Of a DNA stretch of 37,962 bases, positions 6,617 through 15,226 are shown piece by piece. The stretch spans positions 1 through 37,962 of the IMG/VR virus record IMGVR_UViG_3300048778_000051, one strand, 5' to 3'. Numbering within the stretch: position 1 is the first letter of the stretch; the number at the start of each line of letters is the position of its first letter. The DNA is from a virus. The notes beneath the pieces are model-generated. The model searched no databases. It was given only the letters and a program-made list of their open reading frames with translations, and was not told the DNA's origin. The position numbers were made by a program, and so were the translations under genes.

Positions 6617-7225
6617 ATGGCGTGGTATACAAAACCAGTTAATGAGGGAAAGGGAGCTTTAGCACTTGCTAATAAAGCTCTGCATGCGTATGTTTTAGAG
6701 GACGAAAGAGTTATTCGTGGTGGTCAAGCTGCTATGGCAGTTTCCCATAATGTAATAGCCAAATCCAAAGAAATTATAAAAGAGACCTCTGCTATAGGTA
6801 GAGATGCTGCATCTACAGCTAAACGTACTTGGGGTGCCACTGCATTTAGTGGAAGTTCCTTAGGATATCATGCTGCTGGGGGTGCTGCTATTGGAGCAGG
6901 TCTTGGAGCAGGGAGTGCCTATATGAATCATGATGATCCGGTTAGGGGTGCTATGAGAGGCGGTATCTATGGAGCAGGGCTTGGATTAGCAGCTGGAGCT
7001 GGCCGTTCTTTAAGGGGTGGTTATTACGGACAGGGTGGACTAGGAACTATCAGAGGTGGTATGGCTGGTAGAAGATCTGGCAGAGGAATAGAAGCTCTAC
7101 ATGCTGGATTACAAAATCGAATACCCTTGGGGTTGCCAGCACCTGGATCGGGGTTTGTACCACAAAACGTCTCGGATATGATATCTAGACATAGTCAACC
7201 AGGGCCGTTAGCTTGGACAAGATAA
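6617..7225 (+). CDS. Gly-rich glycine-zipper protein, 202 aa
   Basis: This is a 202-aa protein with an amphipathic N-terminal helical region (about 1-70) followed by a long Gly/Ala stretch of GxxxG-type repeats (AAIGAGLGAG, then GAGLGLAAGAG) that resembles a glycine-zipper membrane domain. A DDPVRGAMRGG linker separates the two hydrophobic parts, and the C-terminus is Arg/Gly-rich. Similar 'Gly-helix, DNRGKGALIG, Gly-helix' units occur in the genes at 7229 and 8663. Such proteins may insert into membranes, for example during DNA ejection, but here the role is unproven. Ribosome site GAGG precedes the ATG. Confidence 0.7.
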   Translation: MAWYTKPVNEGKGALALANKALHAYVLEDERVIRGGQAAMAVSHNVIAKSKEIIKETSAIGRDAASTAKRTWGATAFSGSSLGYHAAGGAAIGAGLGAGSAYMNHDDPVRGAMRGGIYGAGLGLAAGAGRSLRGGYYGQGGLGTIRGGMAGRRSGRGIEALHAGLQNRIPLGLPAPGSGFVPQNVSDMISRHSQPGPLAWTR

Positions 7226-7228
7226 CCA

Positions 7229-7705
7229 ATGCCTATAAGTAATGAAATATTAAAGGGAGTAGAATCCTTAGCTACAGTAGGAAGGGGCCATGCATTAATG
7301 GTACACGGTTTGACTATGGCCGGAGGAGCGGGGTTAGGTGCCTATGCTGATCCAGACAATAGAGGAAAAGGTGCATTAATAGGTGCTGGGTTAGGAATGG
7401 CAGCAGCCTCCGCCCCAAGGCTAATACAGAATATAAATGGTCCAGCAGGAAAAGCGTGGAAAGCAATTCCAGGAAAAGGTATCCTAGGAGTAGGGGCTCT
7501 AGTAGCGGGCTCTGCTGCTTATGGAACTATGACAAAGCCAGCAGAATTAGAGCGGGCCGGAGTAGCACAGCCAAGCCCTACAGGCAACACAGACAACTCA
7601 GAAGTATCATATGATAACTATAGATACTCTCTTACAGATAGAGTAGCCACAATGAACGCTGGGGGAGATTTAGTACTAGGACTACATAATCTAAGACATG
7701 GTTAA
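7229..7705 (+). CDS. Glycine-zipper protein, 158 aa
   Basis: This is a 158-aa protein with GLTMAGGAGLGAYADPD, NRGKGALIGAGLGMAAAS and GILGVGALVAGSAAYG segments, i.e. three Gly/Ala-rich hydrophobic stretches that could be short membrane helices. The DPDNRGKGALIG linker matches HDDPVRGAMRGG in the previous protein and EDHRISGGLKGA in the gene at 8663, so these are probably paralogues. The C-terminus ends NAGGDLVLGLHNLRHG, a striking amphipathic tail. It overlaps the next gene by 8 bp. A virion-associated membrane-active role is possible; not shown. Confidence 0.7.
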   Translation: MPISNEILKGVESLATVGRGHALMVHGLTMAGGAGLGAYADPDNRGKGALIGAGLGMAAASAPRLIQNINGPAGKAWKAIPGKGILGVGALVAGSAAYGTMTKPAELERAGVAQPSPTGNTDNSEVSYDNYRYSLTDRVATMNAGGDLVLGLHNLRHG

Positions 7706-8204
7706 TCCGACGAATTATCTCAATAACTTAACCTCTGCCAGACCTACAGTATGGAAGCGATTAGGAAATGCTAAAGCAGTAGGAATAGATGGGACTTTAT
7801 TGTCTCTTCCTTTTGTGGGTTATGCTGCAGCTACTGCTCCTAGAGGTTATAAAGGAGCAGATGCAATTTCGGCTGGGGTAACTGAATTAGTTGTTTGCCC
7901 CGCTCTTACAGCTATAACATACCTAGGAATATCATTTTTACTTCCAGGGATAGGAGCTGGCATGGGAATAGCAATAGTAGCTAGCTATATAGCTAGCCCT
8001 GTTATAGGATTCATAGATACAAGACTTAATAGAGGATTCAGACAGTTTAGAGATATAGATAAGAATACAAGAAGATTACAGTTAGGTTATACAGATACTC
8101 CGGGAGCACAGCTTCAAAGACAGACAGCACTACAGGATATGAGCGGTGCAATGGGAAGCAGGCGTAGATTTATTGGAAGGGAAGCGGAGATGCTTCATAG
8201 ATAA
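7698..8204 (+). CDS. Putative membrane protein, 168 aa
   Basis: The middle of this 168-aa protein is strongly hydrophobic: about residues 55-75 (ELVVCPALTAITYLGISFLL) and 80-100 (AGMGIAIVASYIASPVIGF) look like two transmembrane helices. The C-terminal 65 residues are basic and charged (TRLNRGFRQFRDIDKNTRR, then a MGSRRRFIGRE tail). No signal-peptide cleavage site is evident. It lies between Gly-zipper proteins and starts inside the upstream gene, so it probably works with them. Function unknown. Confidence 0.65.
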   Translation: MVNPTNYLNNLTSARPTVWKRLGNAKAVGIDGTLLSLPFVGYAAATAPRGYKGADAISAGVTELVVCPALTAITYLGISFLLPGIGAGMGIAIVASYIASPVIGFIDTRLNRGFRQFRDIDKNTRRLQLGYTDTPGAQLQRQTALQDMSGAMGSRRRFIGREAEMLHR

Positions 8205-8222
8205 GGTGATAAGGAAGGATAA

Positions 8223-8648
8223 ATGGGAACTAATAATATTAATAGAACACTTGCTAGTCCGCACCCTATGTATGGGATCCGGCCTACTTTTAACATATCT
8301 GACTTAAGTAGAGAGTCAGGGGGATTTAAAATCCTCGCTTTAACTAATATAACTGTGGCCACTGTATCAAGTCCCCAAACCCCAGGAGCAAGATTTCTGT
8401 CTATTATTCCGACTATAACAGATCCAGCTGTAAGCTTTGATATAGATCTATATACTTGGAATGGAAGTACAGCTACAAAGGTCTATACCTTTACTGGAGC
8501 TAGTACATATAACCCAAATGGTCAGTCTATCTTTATGGGTGGCTTTGAAGGAGTAGATCTTCAAGGTGGCGCATTTAAATTAGGAGCGTCTAATGTAGTT
8601 AATCCTAATACATCTAACTTCAGCATAGCATATGAAGTAAATGGGTAA
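8223..8648 (+). CDS. Beta-rich putative structural protein, 141 aa
   Basis: This 141-aa protein is rich in Ser, Thr, Asn, Gly and short hydrophobic strands (FKILALTNITVATV, SFDIDLYTWNGSTATKVYTF, NFSIAYEVNG), the composition of a small beta-sandwich such as phage decoration or fibre-type proteins. There are no cysteines and no membrane segment. The start is well supported by AAGGAAGGATAA before the ATG. A surface-exposed virion protein is a reasonable inference; no family is recognised. Confidence 0.6.
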   Translation: MGTNNINRTLASPHPMYGIRPTFNISDLSRESGGFKILALTNITVATVSSPQTPGARFLSIIPTITDPAVSFDIDLYTWNGSTATKVYTFTGASTYNPNGQSIFMGGFEGVDLQGGAFKLGASNVVNPNTSNFSIAYEVNG

Positions 8649-8662
8649 AGAAGGTAATAGAT

Positions 8663-9058
8663 ATGAATTTCAATGAGCCAATAGCAAAAATAGGTACATT
8701 TCTGTCCAATTATGGTAAACATACCATGCAAAGAAAGGGAAGAGTAATCGCTGGTTCATTGGCTGGTGCTGGAATAGGCGCTGTTGCTGGTGGAGAGGAT
8801 CATAGAATTTCTGGTGGATTAAAAGGAGCAATCGGAGGAGCTTTCATTGGTAGAAGTGCCATAGGAGCTTGGGTTAAGGGAGCCTCTATAACTGGAGTGT
8901 CGAGGACGATAGTAGATGACATGTTCCACGCTGACCGTGGATCCGTAGCCAATATAGTAGCAGGTCTCAAAGAAAGCAAGAGTTATTTAGCGGGTCGTAT
9001 GTCACGTAGAGGGCAAGCAGCAGCGCGTCTTGGTAAACGGTGGTTTGGCGGGGAATAA
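8663..9058 (+). CDS. Glycine-zipper protein, 131 aa
   Basis: This is a 131-aa protein with VIAGSLAGAGIGAVAGGEDH, then ISGGLKGAIGGAFIGRSAIG: two Gly/Ala hydrophobic stretches joined by a short polar linker, the same architecture as the proteins at 6617 and 7229. The C-terminal part is basic (MSRRGQAAARLGKRW). AGAAGGTAATAG provides a ribosome site. The repeated occurrence of this unit just upstream of the terminase suggests a family of membrane-active or ejection-type proteins; this is inference from sequence pattern. Confidence 0.65.
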   Translation: MNFNEPIAKIGTFLSNYGKHTMQRKGRVIAGSLAGAGIGAVAGGEDHRISGGLKGAIGGAFIGRSAIGAWVKGASITGVSRTIVDDMFHADRGSVANIVAGLKESKSYLAGRMSRRGQAAARLGKRWFGGE

Positions 9059-9061
9059 TTA

Positions 9062-11092
9062 ATGACAGTAGACATCAGCCTAGATGCTTTCTTAGCCAAA
9101 GTAAATAAGAGAAATACTAATCCTGACGGTAGTATTATAGATCCTTATCTATTAGATAGGATGGATAATCCTATTTGTCAGGATTGTCATGCTCAATATA
9201 AGCTTAAATATCCAGGAAAGCCATTTAATATTAAGTGTAATGGTGTGTACGGAGAGGATGATTATCTACGCACGCAGCAGAATATGAAAGCTGCCGTTCC
9301 AGATGAAGACCCACTCCCTATAGAAGATCCAAATGGGAATGATATAAGAGAAGTATTTGATATAGCTTATTGGGCCAATAAATATATAAATACCAAGGAC
9401 GATAATGGAGAGTTCGCCCCATTTGTAGCTAGACCATATCAAGAAACAATTCTAAAGTGTACTGCTAATTTAAAGGTAGACAGACTAGGACGTGGTTTGG
9501 GAAAAACCACAATTGCCAAGATAGAAGAAATACATAAAGTCTTTACCACAAAGAATTATGATGATTTAATTATCTGTCCAGCAGACTCCCAATCAGATGG
9601 TTGGTATAACGGAATTATAGAACTTATTGATACTTCTACAGGTTTGCAAGGATCTATAGCTGACAAGAAGCAAAACCCATTCAGAAAAATAGTATTTAAG
9701 AATGAGGCAGAAATAAGAGTATTCACTGCTGGTTCTTCCTCCGGCAGAAAAGCCTCCTCTATAAGAAGTCAATCTCCCAGAAGGGTTAGGATAGACGAGC
9801 AAGACTATCTTGTGGAAGAAGATTGGGGGGCCATATCACCCCTTCTTACACGTTATAAGAATTCAGAATTCCATGGATCCTCTACTCCAACTGGAGATAG
9901 ATCTAAGTTCTGGCACATGTGCACCCAGGATGATAGGTACAGAGAATTCTATTATCCAATTTCTGTTCATCCAGATTGGGATGATGAAATGGAAGTAAAC
10001 TGTCGGACAGAAGCTCTTACTGAAGATAGATATCGTCATGAATATCTGGCTGAATTCGGAGATCCTTCCCAGGGTGTATTCAAGAATATTTTTATAGACC
10101 AAGCTAAAGTTAGATATTCAGATCCTTTTAGAGAAAAATTAAGAGGTTATGCTACTTGTGTATATGATGGTTCAAAAGAATACTTCATGGGGATAGACTG
10201 GAATGGAGAAGGCACAGGTACCCGCATTAGAATTGTAGAATATGATCCAGTTACTAAGATAACTCGTTGTGTAGCCAAGCATACTGTAGATTTTAAAGGA
10301 TTTACTAACCAAGATTCTATAAATGCGGTAGTAAGATATAACTCCCTATGGCATTGTACTAAAGTCTTTATAGATCATGGATATGGGGCAACTCAGTTAG
10401 ATGATCTTAAACTTATAGGGCTGAATTCAAATGACCCAGATACCAAAAGACTAGTCAATGTTGTAAGTATAGATTTCGGGGCCAATCTAGAATTTAACAA
10501 TATAATATCTTCTAGAGCTAAATCAGGCAGTAGATATATAGAAAAAGAAGAAGTAAAAAGACGTACTAAACCGTTTATGGTTGAGGGCGCAGTCATGCGC
10601 TTTGAGCTTCAGACTATAAAATTTTCGGATGATGATACAGTCCTAGATTCCCAATTAAGGGGATATAGGGTAAAGAATTACTCACAGGATGGATTTGCTA
10701 ACACTTACACCACAGAAGGCGGAGTAGGAGATCATGATCTTGATGCTTTTATGCTAGCTCTTTTAGCCGTAGAGATGACTCATGGTCTGTACGCCACTCC
10801 GGATTCTTATAGAAGGCACCTTGCTACTATTTCTCATGCCGGGTCATGGGGTGTTGCTTTAACTCCCAGCGCAACTCCAAAATCTGCTCCTGAGGTATTA
10901 GAAGAGAAGAAGGTAGCATCTGGTATAGCTAGAAGAATGCCTAAATCAGAGGCTCAGGATGAATATAGGATTCTATACCTAACCAGGGGCGGAGCCACTA
11001 TCGCCGCTAATCCAAGAGCTAATGTTCCTTCATATTCTAGAACATCTATATTTAAGAGTGATAAACCAAGAGGGAAGAGATGGGGAATGTAA
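9062..11092 (+). CDS. terL: Terminase large subunit (DNA-packaging ATPase/nuclease)
   Basis: This 676-aa protein is the motor that pumps phage DNA into the prohead through the portal and cuts the concatemer. The Walker A-type P-loop is GRGLGKTT (143-150), Walker B is VRIDEQ (242-247, catalytic E246) and the coupling motif is SSTPTG (273-278). The RNase H-like nuclease domain shows acidic residues at MGIDWN (D379), FIDHG (D438) and GDHDLDAF (D557-D561). An N-terminal CQDC plus C59 may form a small metal site ahead of the ATPase. The C-terminal 100 residues are less conserved in appearance. It begins 3 bp after the upstream gene and overlaps the next gene by 13 bp. Confidence 0.95.
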   Translation: MTVDISLDAFLAKVNKRNTNPDGSIIDPYLLDRMDNPICQDCHAQYKLKYPGKPFNIKCNGVYGEDDYLRTQQNMKAAVPDEDPLPIEDPNGNDIREVFDIAYWANKYINTKDDNGEFAPFVARPYQETILKCTANLKVDRLGRGLGKTTIAKIEEIHKVFTTKNYDDLIICPADSQSDGWYNGIIELIDTSTGLQGSIADKKQNPFRKIVFKNEAEIRVFTAGSSSGRKASSIRSQSPRRVRIDEQDYLVEEDWGAISPLLTRYKNSEFHGSSTPTGDRSKFWHMCTQDDRYREFYYPISVHPDWDDEMEVNCRTEALTEDRYRHEYLAEFGDPSQGVFKNIFIDQAKVRYSDPFREKLRGYATCVYDGSKEYFMGIDWNGEGTGTRIRIVEYDPVTKITRCVAKHTVDFKGFTNQDSINAVVRYNSLWHCTKVFIDHGYGATQLDDLKLIGLNSNDPDTKRLVNVVSIDFGANLEFNNIISSRAKSGSRYIEKEEVKRRTKPFMVEGAVMRFELQTIKFSDDDTVLDSQLRGYRVKNYSQDGFANTYTTEGGVGDHDLDAFMLALLAVEMTHGLYATPDSYRRHLATISHAGSWGVALTPSATPKSAPEVLEEKKVASGIARRMPKSEAQDEYRILYLTRGGATIAANPRANVPSYSRTSIFKSDKPRGKRWGM

Positions 11093-11478
11093 ACACAGAT
11101 TTGGCAGCCGTTACTTATCTAGCTTCTTATGATATACCATTAGTTATTACTGTTATGTCTAAATTGCAGACGTGGGCATTTCAGCAACAATTAGCTTATA
11201 ATGCTATGCTACCATATATATGTAAGGACTTTCATGGGCTTCAAGACTTCTATACTCAAATGTCTATGTACTCTGCTGCAAATCCAATCTACTTAGCCGG
11301 GCCGTGGTCTACAATACAAGCCATAGTTCCATTGAACTCTAATATACAAAAGGAAATGTATATAGATCCTAATCTTGGTCAAGTAGGAGATTTATTTGCT
11401 CAGCTTCCTGGATTTGGTAAAGTATTTTCAGTATCCTCTGTAGACGATAGTAATGATATTTCAGAAGCAGTTGGATAG
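11080..11478 (+). CDS. Hypothetical 132-aa protein downstream of terminase
   Basis: This is a 132-aa mainly helical protein of unknown function. Its start lies within the last codons of the terminase gene, with GAGGGAAGAG just upstream, pointing to translational coupling with the packaging motor. It has aromatic- and Met-rich segments (MSKLQTWAFQQQLAYNAMLPYI) and a YLAGPWSTIQAIVPL stretch; no transmembrane helix is certain. Location between terminase and portal suggests a head-assembly role. Confidence 0.6.
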   Translation: MGNVNTDLAAVTYLASYDIPLVITVMSKLQTWAFQQQLAYNAMLPYICKDFHGLQDFYTQMSMYSAANPIYLAGPWSTIQAIVPLNSNIQKEMYIDPNLGQVGDLFAQLPGFGKVFSVSSVDDSNDISEAVG

Positions 11479-11486
11479 GATGACTA

Positions 11487-13076
11487 GTGAATTTTAACCC
11501 ATTTACATTTATATATAATCCTCCCCCAACAGTAAGTAGTGATATACCTGTTCATCCAGCCTCGTCTGTAACTGGACCTACTACTATATATAGTTCTACA
11601 TCTTCAGTTACTAAAGAAAATAGTTTATCAAGTGCTTTAATAACCAAATTATTAAATTTGGCAGAAACTAGTGCATATCTTCAAAATATTATCGAACTAA
11701 TATCAGGTAATATATCTATAGCAGTAAATCCAGCCAGCGATCCAGGATTAGCACAAGCATTAAATACATTATATGGTAATGTTCCACCAGCTATATCCAT
11801 AGCTATGTATAGTAACTTATTAGATACTAATATTAATCTTCAGTTGACACAGGCTGCGCTAGGAACAGATTCAACTTCACAGATAAATCAAGTACAAGCA
11901 AGTGCTTTATCTACGACCATAACAGCAGTAGAAAATTCCCTGTCAGATAGCGTTACCTATAGTTCCCAACTTCCTTTGTTGTTAGGTAGTCTAAAGACAC
12001 AAGCAGCTATGTTTACTTCCATGGCTACTAACCTACATACATACCCAATACAACAATCCACCCCAACCCCAAATAGTAGTGCTCCTATAGTTATGTCCAA
12101 TATAGATATGAGTACTGGATTATCGGATACACTAAATGGGGTAGTAAATGATTTCTCCGGGGCCTATGCTGGAGTATATCAAGTTTCGGCTACAGTTGGT
12201 GTCATAGCCGACGATGTTACTAATGTAGTTAACACTTTAGTTTTACAGCCACTAGGAGATTTAATAAGGGTAGTAGCTTTAGTAAACGGAGCCAAAGGCC
12301 TAATATATAAGGATGTATTTAAAGATTTATATAAAGACTTATGTAATTATGTATATCTCAGACTTGTAGCTGATGCTAGTTTAATAGTATTTACTGCAGA
12401 TAAACTGACTCAAATAGCTTTGACTCCACTTAAAAATATTACTGGGAGTCTTGGACAAATAATGTCCACATTTAATAAAGCAAATGCTGCTATTGGATCT
12501 GTTGCATCTGGATCAGTATTGGGTGGGCTAAGCAAAGCTAACTCTTGTTGTACCAGTAATCCACAAGCTCCTCTATCTATGGGAAACTCCAGCGCTAATT
12601 TGTTAGGAAATACTGGATTAGGGTCTGGAAAAGCTTCCGGAGGAGCAGCCAAAGAGCTCAATGCTATGAGTAGTGGTATAAAAGAAATCGCCTCTTCCAT
12701 AGCCTGGTTACAAATAAAGATAACTTCTAAGATGAATAAAGTTCTAGAAAACTTCAAAAAGGTGCTTGGGAGAAGCTTAGAGAACACAACATCTCATACT
12801 AATCTATTATGTAGCTTAAGATCGGCAGAGCAGTTAGTTACTATAGCAACGTCTCTAGCAAATATGAACACATCAAATCCTTCGGGAAACCCGTTAAATA
12901 CAATATCTAGTATTACACAAACAGTAAGTTTAAGTTCCAATAGTACTAGTTTTGTATCAACAGCTGGTTCAATAACAACCTCTATTTTGGGGGTTCCTCC
13001 CCCAAGTACCAATGTTCAATCAGTATTAGCAACTGGTGGATTGACTCAATTGGGAGTTCCTCCAATAGCAGGCTAG
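11487..13076 (+). CDS. Hypothetical virion-type protein, 529 aa (GTG start)
   Basis: This is a 529-aa protein rich in Ser, Thr, Asn and Ala with many predicted helices (for example residues about 50-180 and 240-330), interrupted by a Gly/Ser/Asn stretch near 345-385 that contains CC. The GTG at 11487 has AGGA 6 nt upstream and fits the gap after the previous stop. It sits between terminase and portal, in the head module. No domain is recognised; an internal head or structural protein is plausible. The overlapping minus-strand open frames are shadows. Confidence 0.65.
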   Translation: MNFNPFTFIYNPPPTVSSDIPVHPASSVTGPTTIYSSTSSVTKENSLSSALITKLLNLAETSAYLQNIIELISGNISIAVNPASDPGLAQALNTLYGNVPPAISIAMYSNLLDTNINLQLTQAALGTDSTSQINQVQASALSTTITAVENSLSDSVTYSSQLPLLLGSLKTQAAMFTSMATNLHTYPIQQSTPTPNSSAPIVMSNIDMSTGLSDTLNGVVNDFSGAYAGVYQVSATVGVIADDVTNVVNTLVLQPLGDLIRVVALVNGAKGLIYKDVFKDLYKDLCNYVYLRLVADASLIVFTADKLTQIALTPLKNITGSLGQIMSTFNKANAAIGSVASGSVLGGLSKANSCCTSNPQAPLSMGNSSANLLGNTGLGSGKASGGAAKELNAMSSGIKEIASSIAWLQIKITSKMNKVLENFKKVLGRSLENTTSHTNLLCSLRSAEQLVTIATSLANMNTSNPSGNPLNTISSITQTVSLSSNSTSFVSTAGSITTSILGVPPPSTNVQSVLATGGLTQLGVPPIAG

Positions 13077-13086
13077 GAGTTATAAA

Positions 13087-15159
13087 GTGCCTAAAGTACC
13101 CACAAATCAAATTAAGAAACCTACAAAACCAGCGACTAAGCCTGTGATCAATGATCCAGAGGAAGACTATGATCTAGTTATGCGTATGGATAGAGTACTA
13201 AACTCGAAGAATGGGACAAATAATCCAAAGACTGTAGTAGGTATAAAGTCTAGATTAAATGGAGATATAAAGACACTGGGACCAAGAACAGTTCTAAAGT
13301 CTGTGGCCTCAATTTCAGCTAGAACAAAAAAGGAAGATGCCCTACAGGTAAAGGATGTATCTACTACTACAGAGCCAAATATTAAAAAGCAGCTTGAGAA
13401 GAATGCTGCTTATCAAGGTGTTTACAAAGGTGTAACTGGTATAGTTAAGCCAGAATATAATTTACTTGAAGCCTTTGCCATTTATGATACAGAGATCTAT
13501 GTTAGACAGGCTATAACTCGTAGACTTTCTCTTATGTTTAGAAATGGTTGGGATGTAGTTAGTGATGTTGAAAATAATCAGAAGAATGTAGCTTATATAA
13601 AGAAGAGATTAGCAACCTTAGAGTATGTTATGGATACGCCCATTCAGGCTTTCTTTGAGCAGATTCTATACAACCTGCTTCTTACTTCTAATTGTTTTTT
13701 ATACAAGATTAGGGATACAAAGGCCTCCCCAGGAATAAAGAATAAAGCTAATAGGAATAGAATACCTGTAGCAGGATATGCTTTTATACCTACACATCAA
13801 ATCATGCCTTACTTCGAGGTTGGCCAACAGATCTTCTGGAGAAGATACTATGAAACTGGAGCCCCATTCGAAGATATTCCTATTGAAGATATAATTCATT
13901 TAAAGTGGGATGTAAAAACCGGCCATTGGTACGGTACCCCAAGACTTATAGGAGTAAAAGACGACATCTTTGCTTTAAGAAGGTTAGAAGAGAATATAGA
14001 GTTATTATTTATAAACTATTTGTTTCCTCTGTTTCATGTACAGGTAGGAAGTAAAGAAGCTCCATGTTGGTATGGTTCTGAAGGGCAGAGTGAAATAGAT
14101 TTAATTAAGGCAGCTATTGAGAATATGCCTAAGGAAGGTATATTCGTTACAGACGAAAGAGTAGCGGTTAAGTCTGTGGGGGCCGAGGGCCAAGCTCTTG
14201 ATACTAAAGAGTTAATAGCTCATCTGAAGCAAAGAGTACTATCTGGATTAGGAGTATCAAGTCTTGATGTAGGGGAAACAGGGGCTACAAGGTCAGCCGC
14301 AGATAACGTATCCCAGAATTTAAAGGATCAGATTAAATCTGACCTAACAAAGTTCTGCGATCTAATGAGAATGCATTTCTTCAAGGAGTGGTTCCAAGAA
14401 GCAAACTATTCTTTATCCGTTCAAAATGCTCTACAAGCTACCCATATTAGATTTAAAGAAATAGATATAGATAATAAATTGAAGTTAGAGAACCATTTAA
14501 TCCAACAGTGGCTTAATGATTCCATGACCTTGGAAGAGTATAGGCATGCAATGCAGCGTCCAGCTTTGACTCCAAAGGATGTAAAAACTACTCATAGTTA
14601 CATGGCTAATGAGTATGCCATTAAACTAGCTGAAGCCGCCGCGTCTGCTAAGGCTGCAGCAAAAGATCCTGCCGCAAATACCTCAAGCAACAGGGCTAGA
14701 CCAGCTAATCAGCATGGTAGAAACCCAGCCGCAACAAAGGCGAAAAGCAACAGTGAGGTATTCTATGAACTACTCTTAGACGAGTTAACTATAGCAAAAG
14801 ATCTTCATGACCTAACCAAAGATCCATGGCATGAAGCCTCCAGTCGTGCGGTAGATCTGGCTGTTCTTAAATTCAACAACGGAGAAATTACCTTCGAGGA
14901 CAATAAGACCTATACTAATCAACCACGTATAGAAGACATTATAGATATAAACTCATTTAAAGTTGCAGTAGCAGTGACAGACGACATAGAAATACTGTCT
15001 GTCGTGATTTCATCGAAGTTAGAAAAGTTAGAAGAATTAGAGGACATAAATGGCACAACCACTCCCAATAATCAATATTCAAACGAACACCAAGAAGATA
15101 CCGCTGGGCGAAGCGATCCAGAACCCGGAACTGGTAAAGACTTCCTCTTCGAAGACTAA
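13087..15159 (+). CDS. Portal protein
   Basis: This 690-aa protein should form the ring at the capsid vertex through which the terminase threads DNA. The portal signature is seen in order: EIYVRQAITRRLSLMFRNGW (about 136-155), FFEQILYNLLLTSNCFLYK (189-207), the IPTHQIMPYFE and DIIHLKW parts of the wing, YGTPRL, and the clip/stem region leading to VLSGLGVSSLDVGETG and long helices after it. The GTG start has AGGAG at 13075-13079, 7 nt upstream and overlapping the previous stop. About 170 C-terminal residues beyond the core include an Ala/Lys-rich linker and an acidic tail. The last 110 bp also encode the start of another small gene in a different frame. Confidence 0.9.
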   Translation: MPKVPTNQIKKPTKPATKPVINDPEEDYDLVMRMDRVLNSKNGTNNPKTVVGIKSRLNGDIKTLGPRTVLKSVASISARTKKEDALQVKDVSTTTEPNIKKQLEKNAAYQGVYKGVTGIVKPEYNLLEAFAIYDTEIYVRQAITRRLSLMFRNGWDVVSDVENNQKNVAYIKKRLATLEYVMDTPIQAFFEQILYNLLLTSNCFLYKIRDTKASPGIKNKANRNRIPVAGYAFIPTHQIMPYFEVGQQIFWRRYYETGAPFEDIPIEDIIHLKWDVKTGHWYGTPRLIGVKDDIFALRRLEENIELLFINYLFPLFHVQVGSKEAPCWYGSEGQSEIDLIKAAIENMPKEGIFVTDERVAVKSVGAEGQALDTKELIAHLKQRVLSGLGVSSLDVGETGATRSAADNVSQNLKDQIKSDLTKFCDLMRMHFFKEWFQEANYSLSVQNALQATHIRFKEIDIDNKLKLENHLIQQWLNDSMTLEEYRHAMQRPALTPKDVKTTHSYMANEYAIKLAEAAASAKAAAKDPAANTSSNRARPANQHGRNPAATKAKSNSEVFYELLLDELTIAKDLHDLTKDPWHEASSRAVDLAVLKFNNGEITFEDNKTYTNQPRIEDIIDINSFKVAVAVTDDIEILSVVISSKLEKLEELEDINGTTTPNNQYSNEHQEDTAGRSDPEPGTGKDFLFED

Positions 15160-15226
15160 TCTACCACCACAAAATAGAATTATGCCACTCCCATTTGTAT
15201 ACGATCCATCGCAAACGAGACGCTAA
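15050..15226 (+). CDS. Small overlapping gene, 58 aa, between portal and protease
   Basis: This 58-codon frame starts at ATG 15050, with AGAGG at 15039-15043 (6-nt spacing), inside the portal gene in another frame. It runs 67 bp past the portal stop and ends in TAATG, sharing one base with the prohead-protease start. The peptide begins MAQPLPIINI, is Pro-rich and basic at the end (SQTRR), and contains no membrane segment. The protease start has only a weak ribosome site of its own, so coupling through this frame would explain how it is translated. Function unknown; a small head-assembly factor is possible. Alternatively it is a coupling leader only. Confidence 0.6.
   Translation: MAQPLPIINIQTNTKKIPLGEAIQNPELVKTSSSKTNLPPQNRIMPLPFVYDPSQTRR

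Noticed and set aside
9810-9998. 62-aa plus-strand frame inside the terminase
   Set aside because: Out-of-frame shadow of the terminase coupling-motif region, with no ribosome site.
12410-12787. 125-aa open frame on the minus strand
   Set aside because: Antisense to the 529-aa gene; no ribosome site or motif, and it would be isolated against an all-plus-strand operon.
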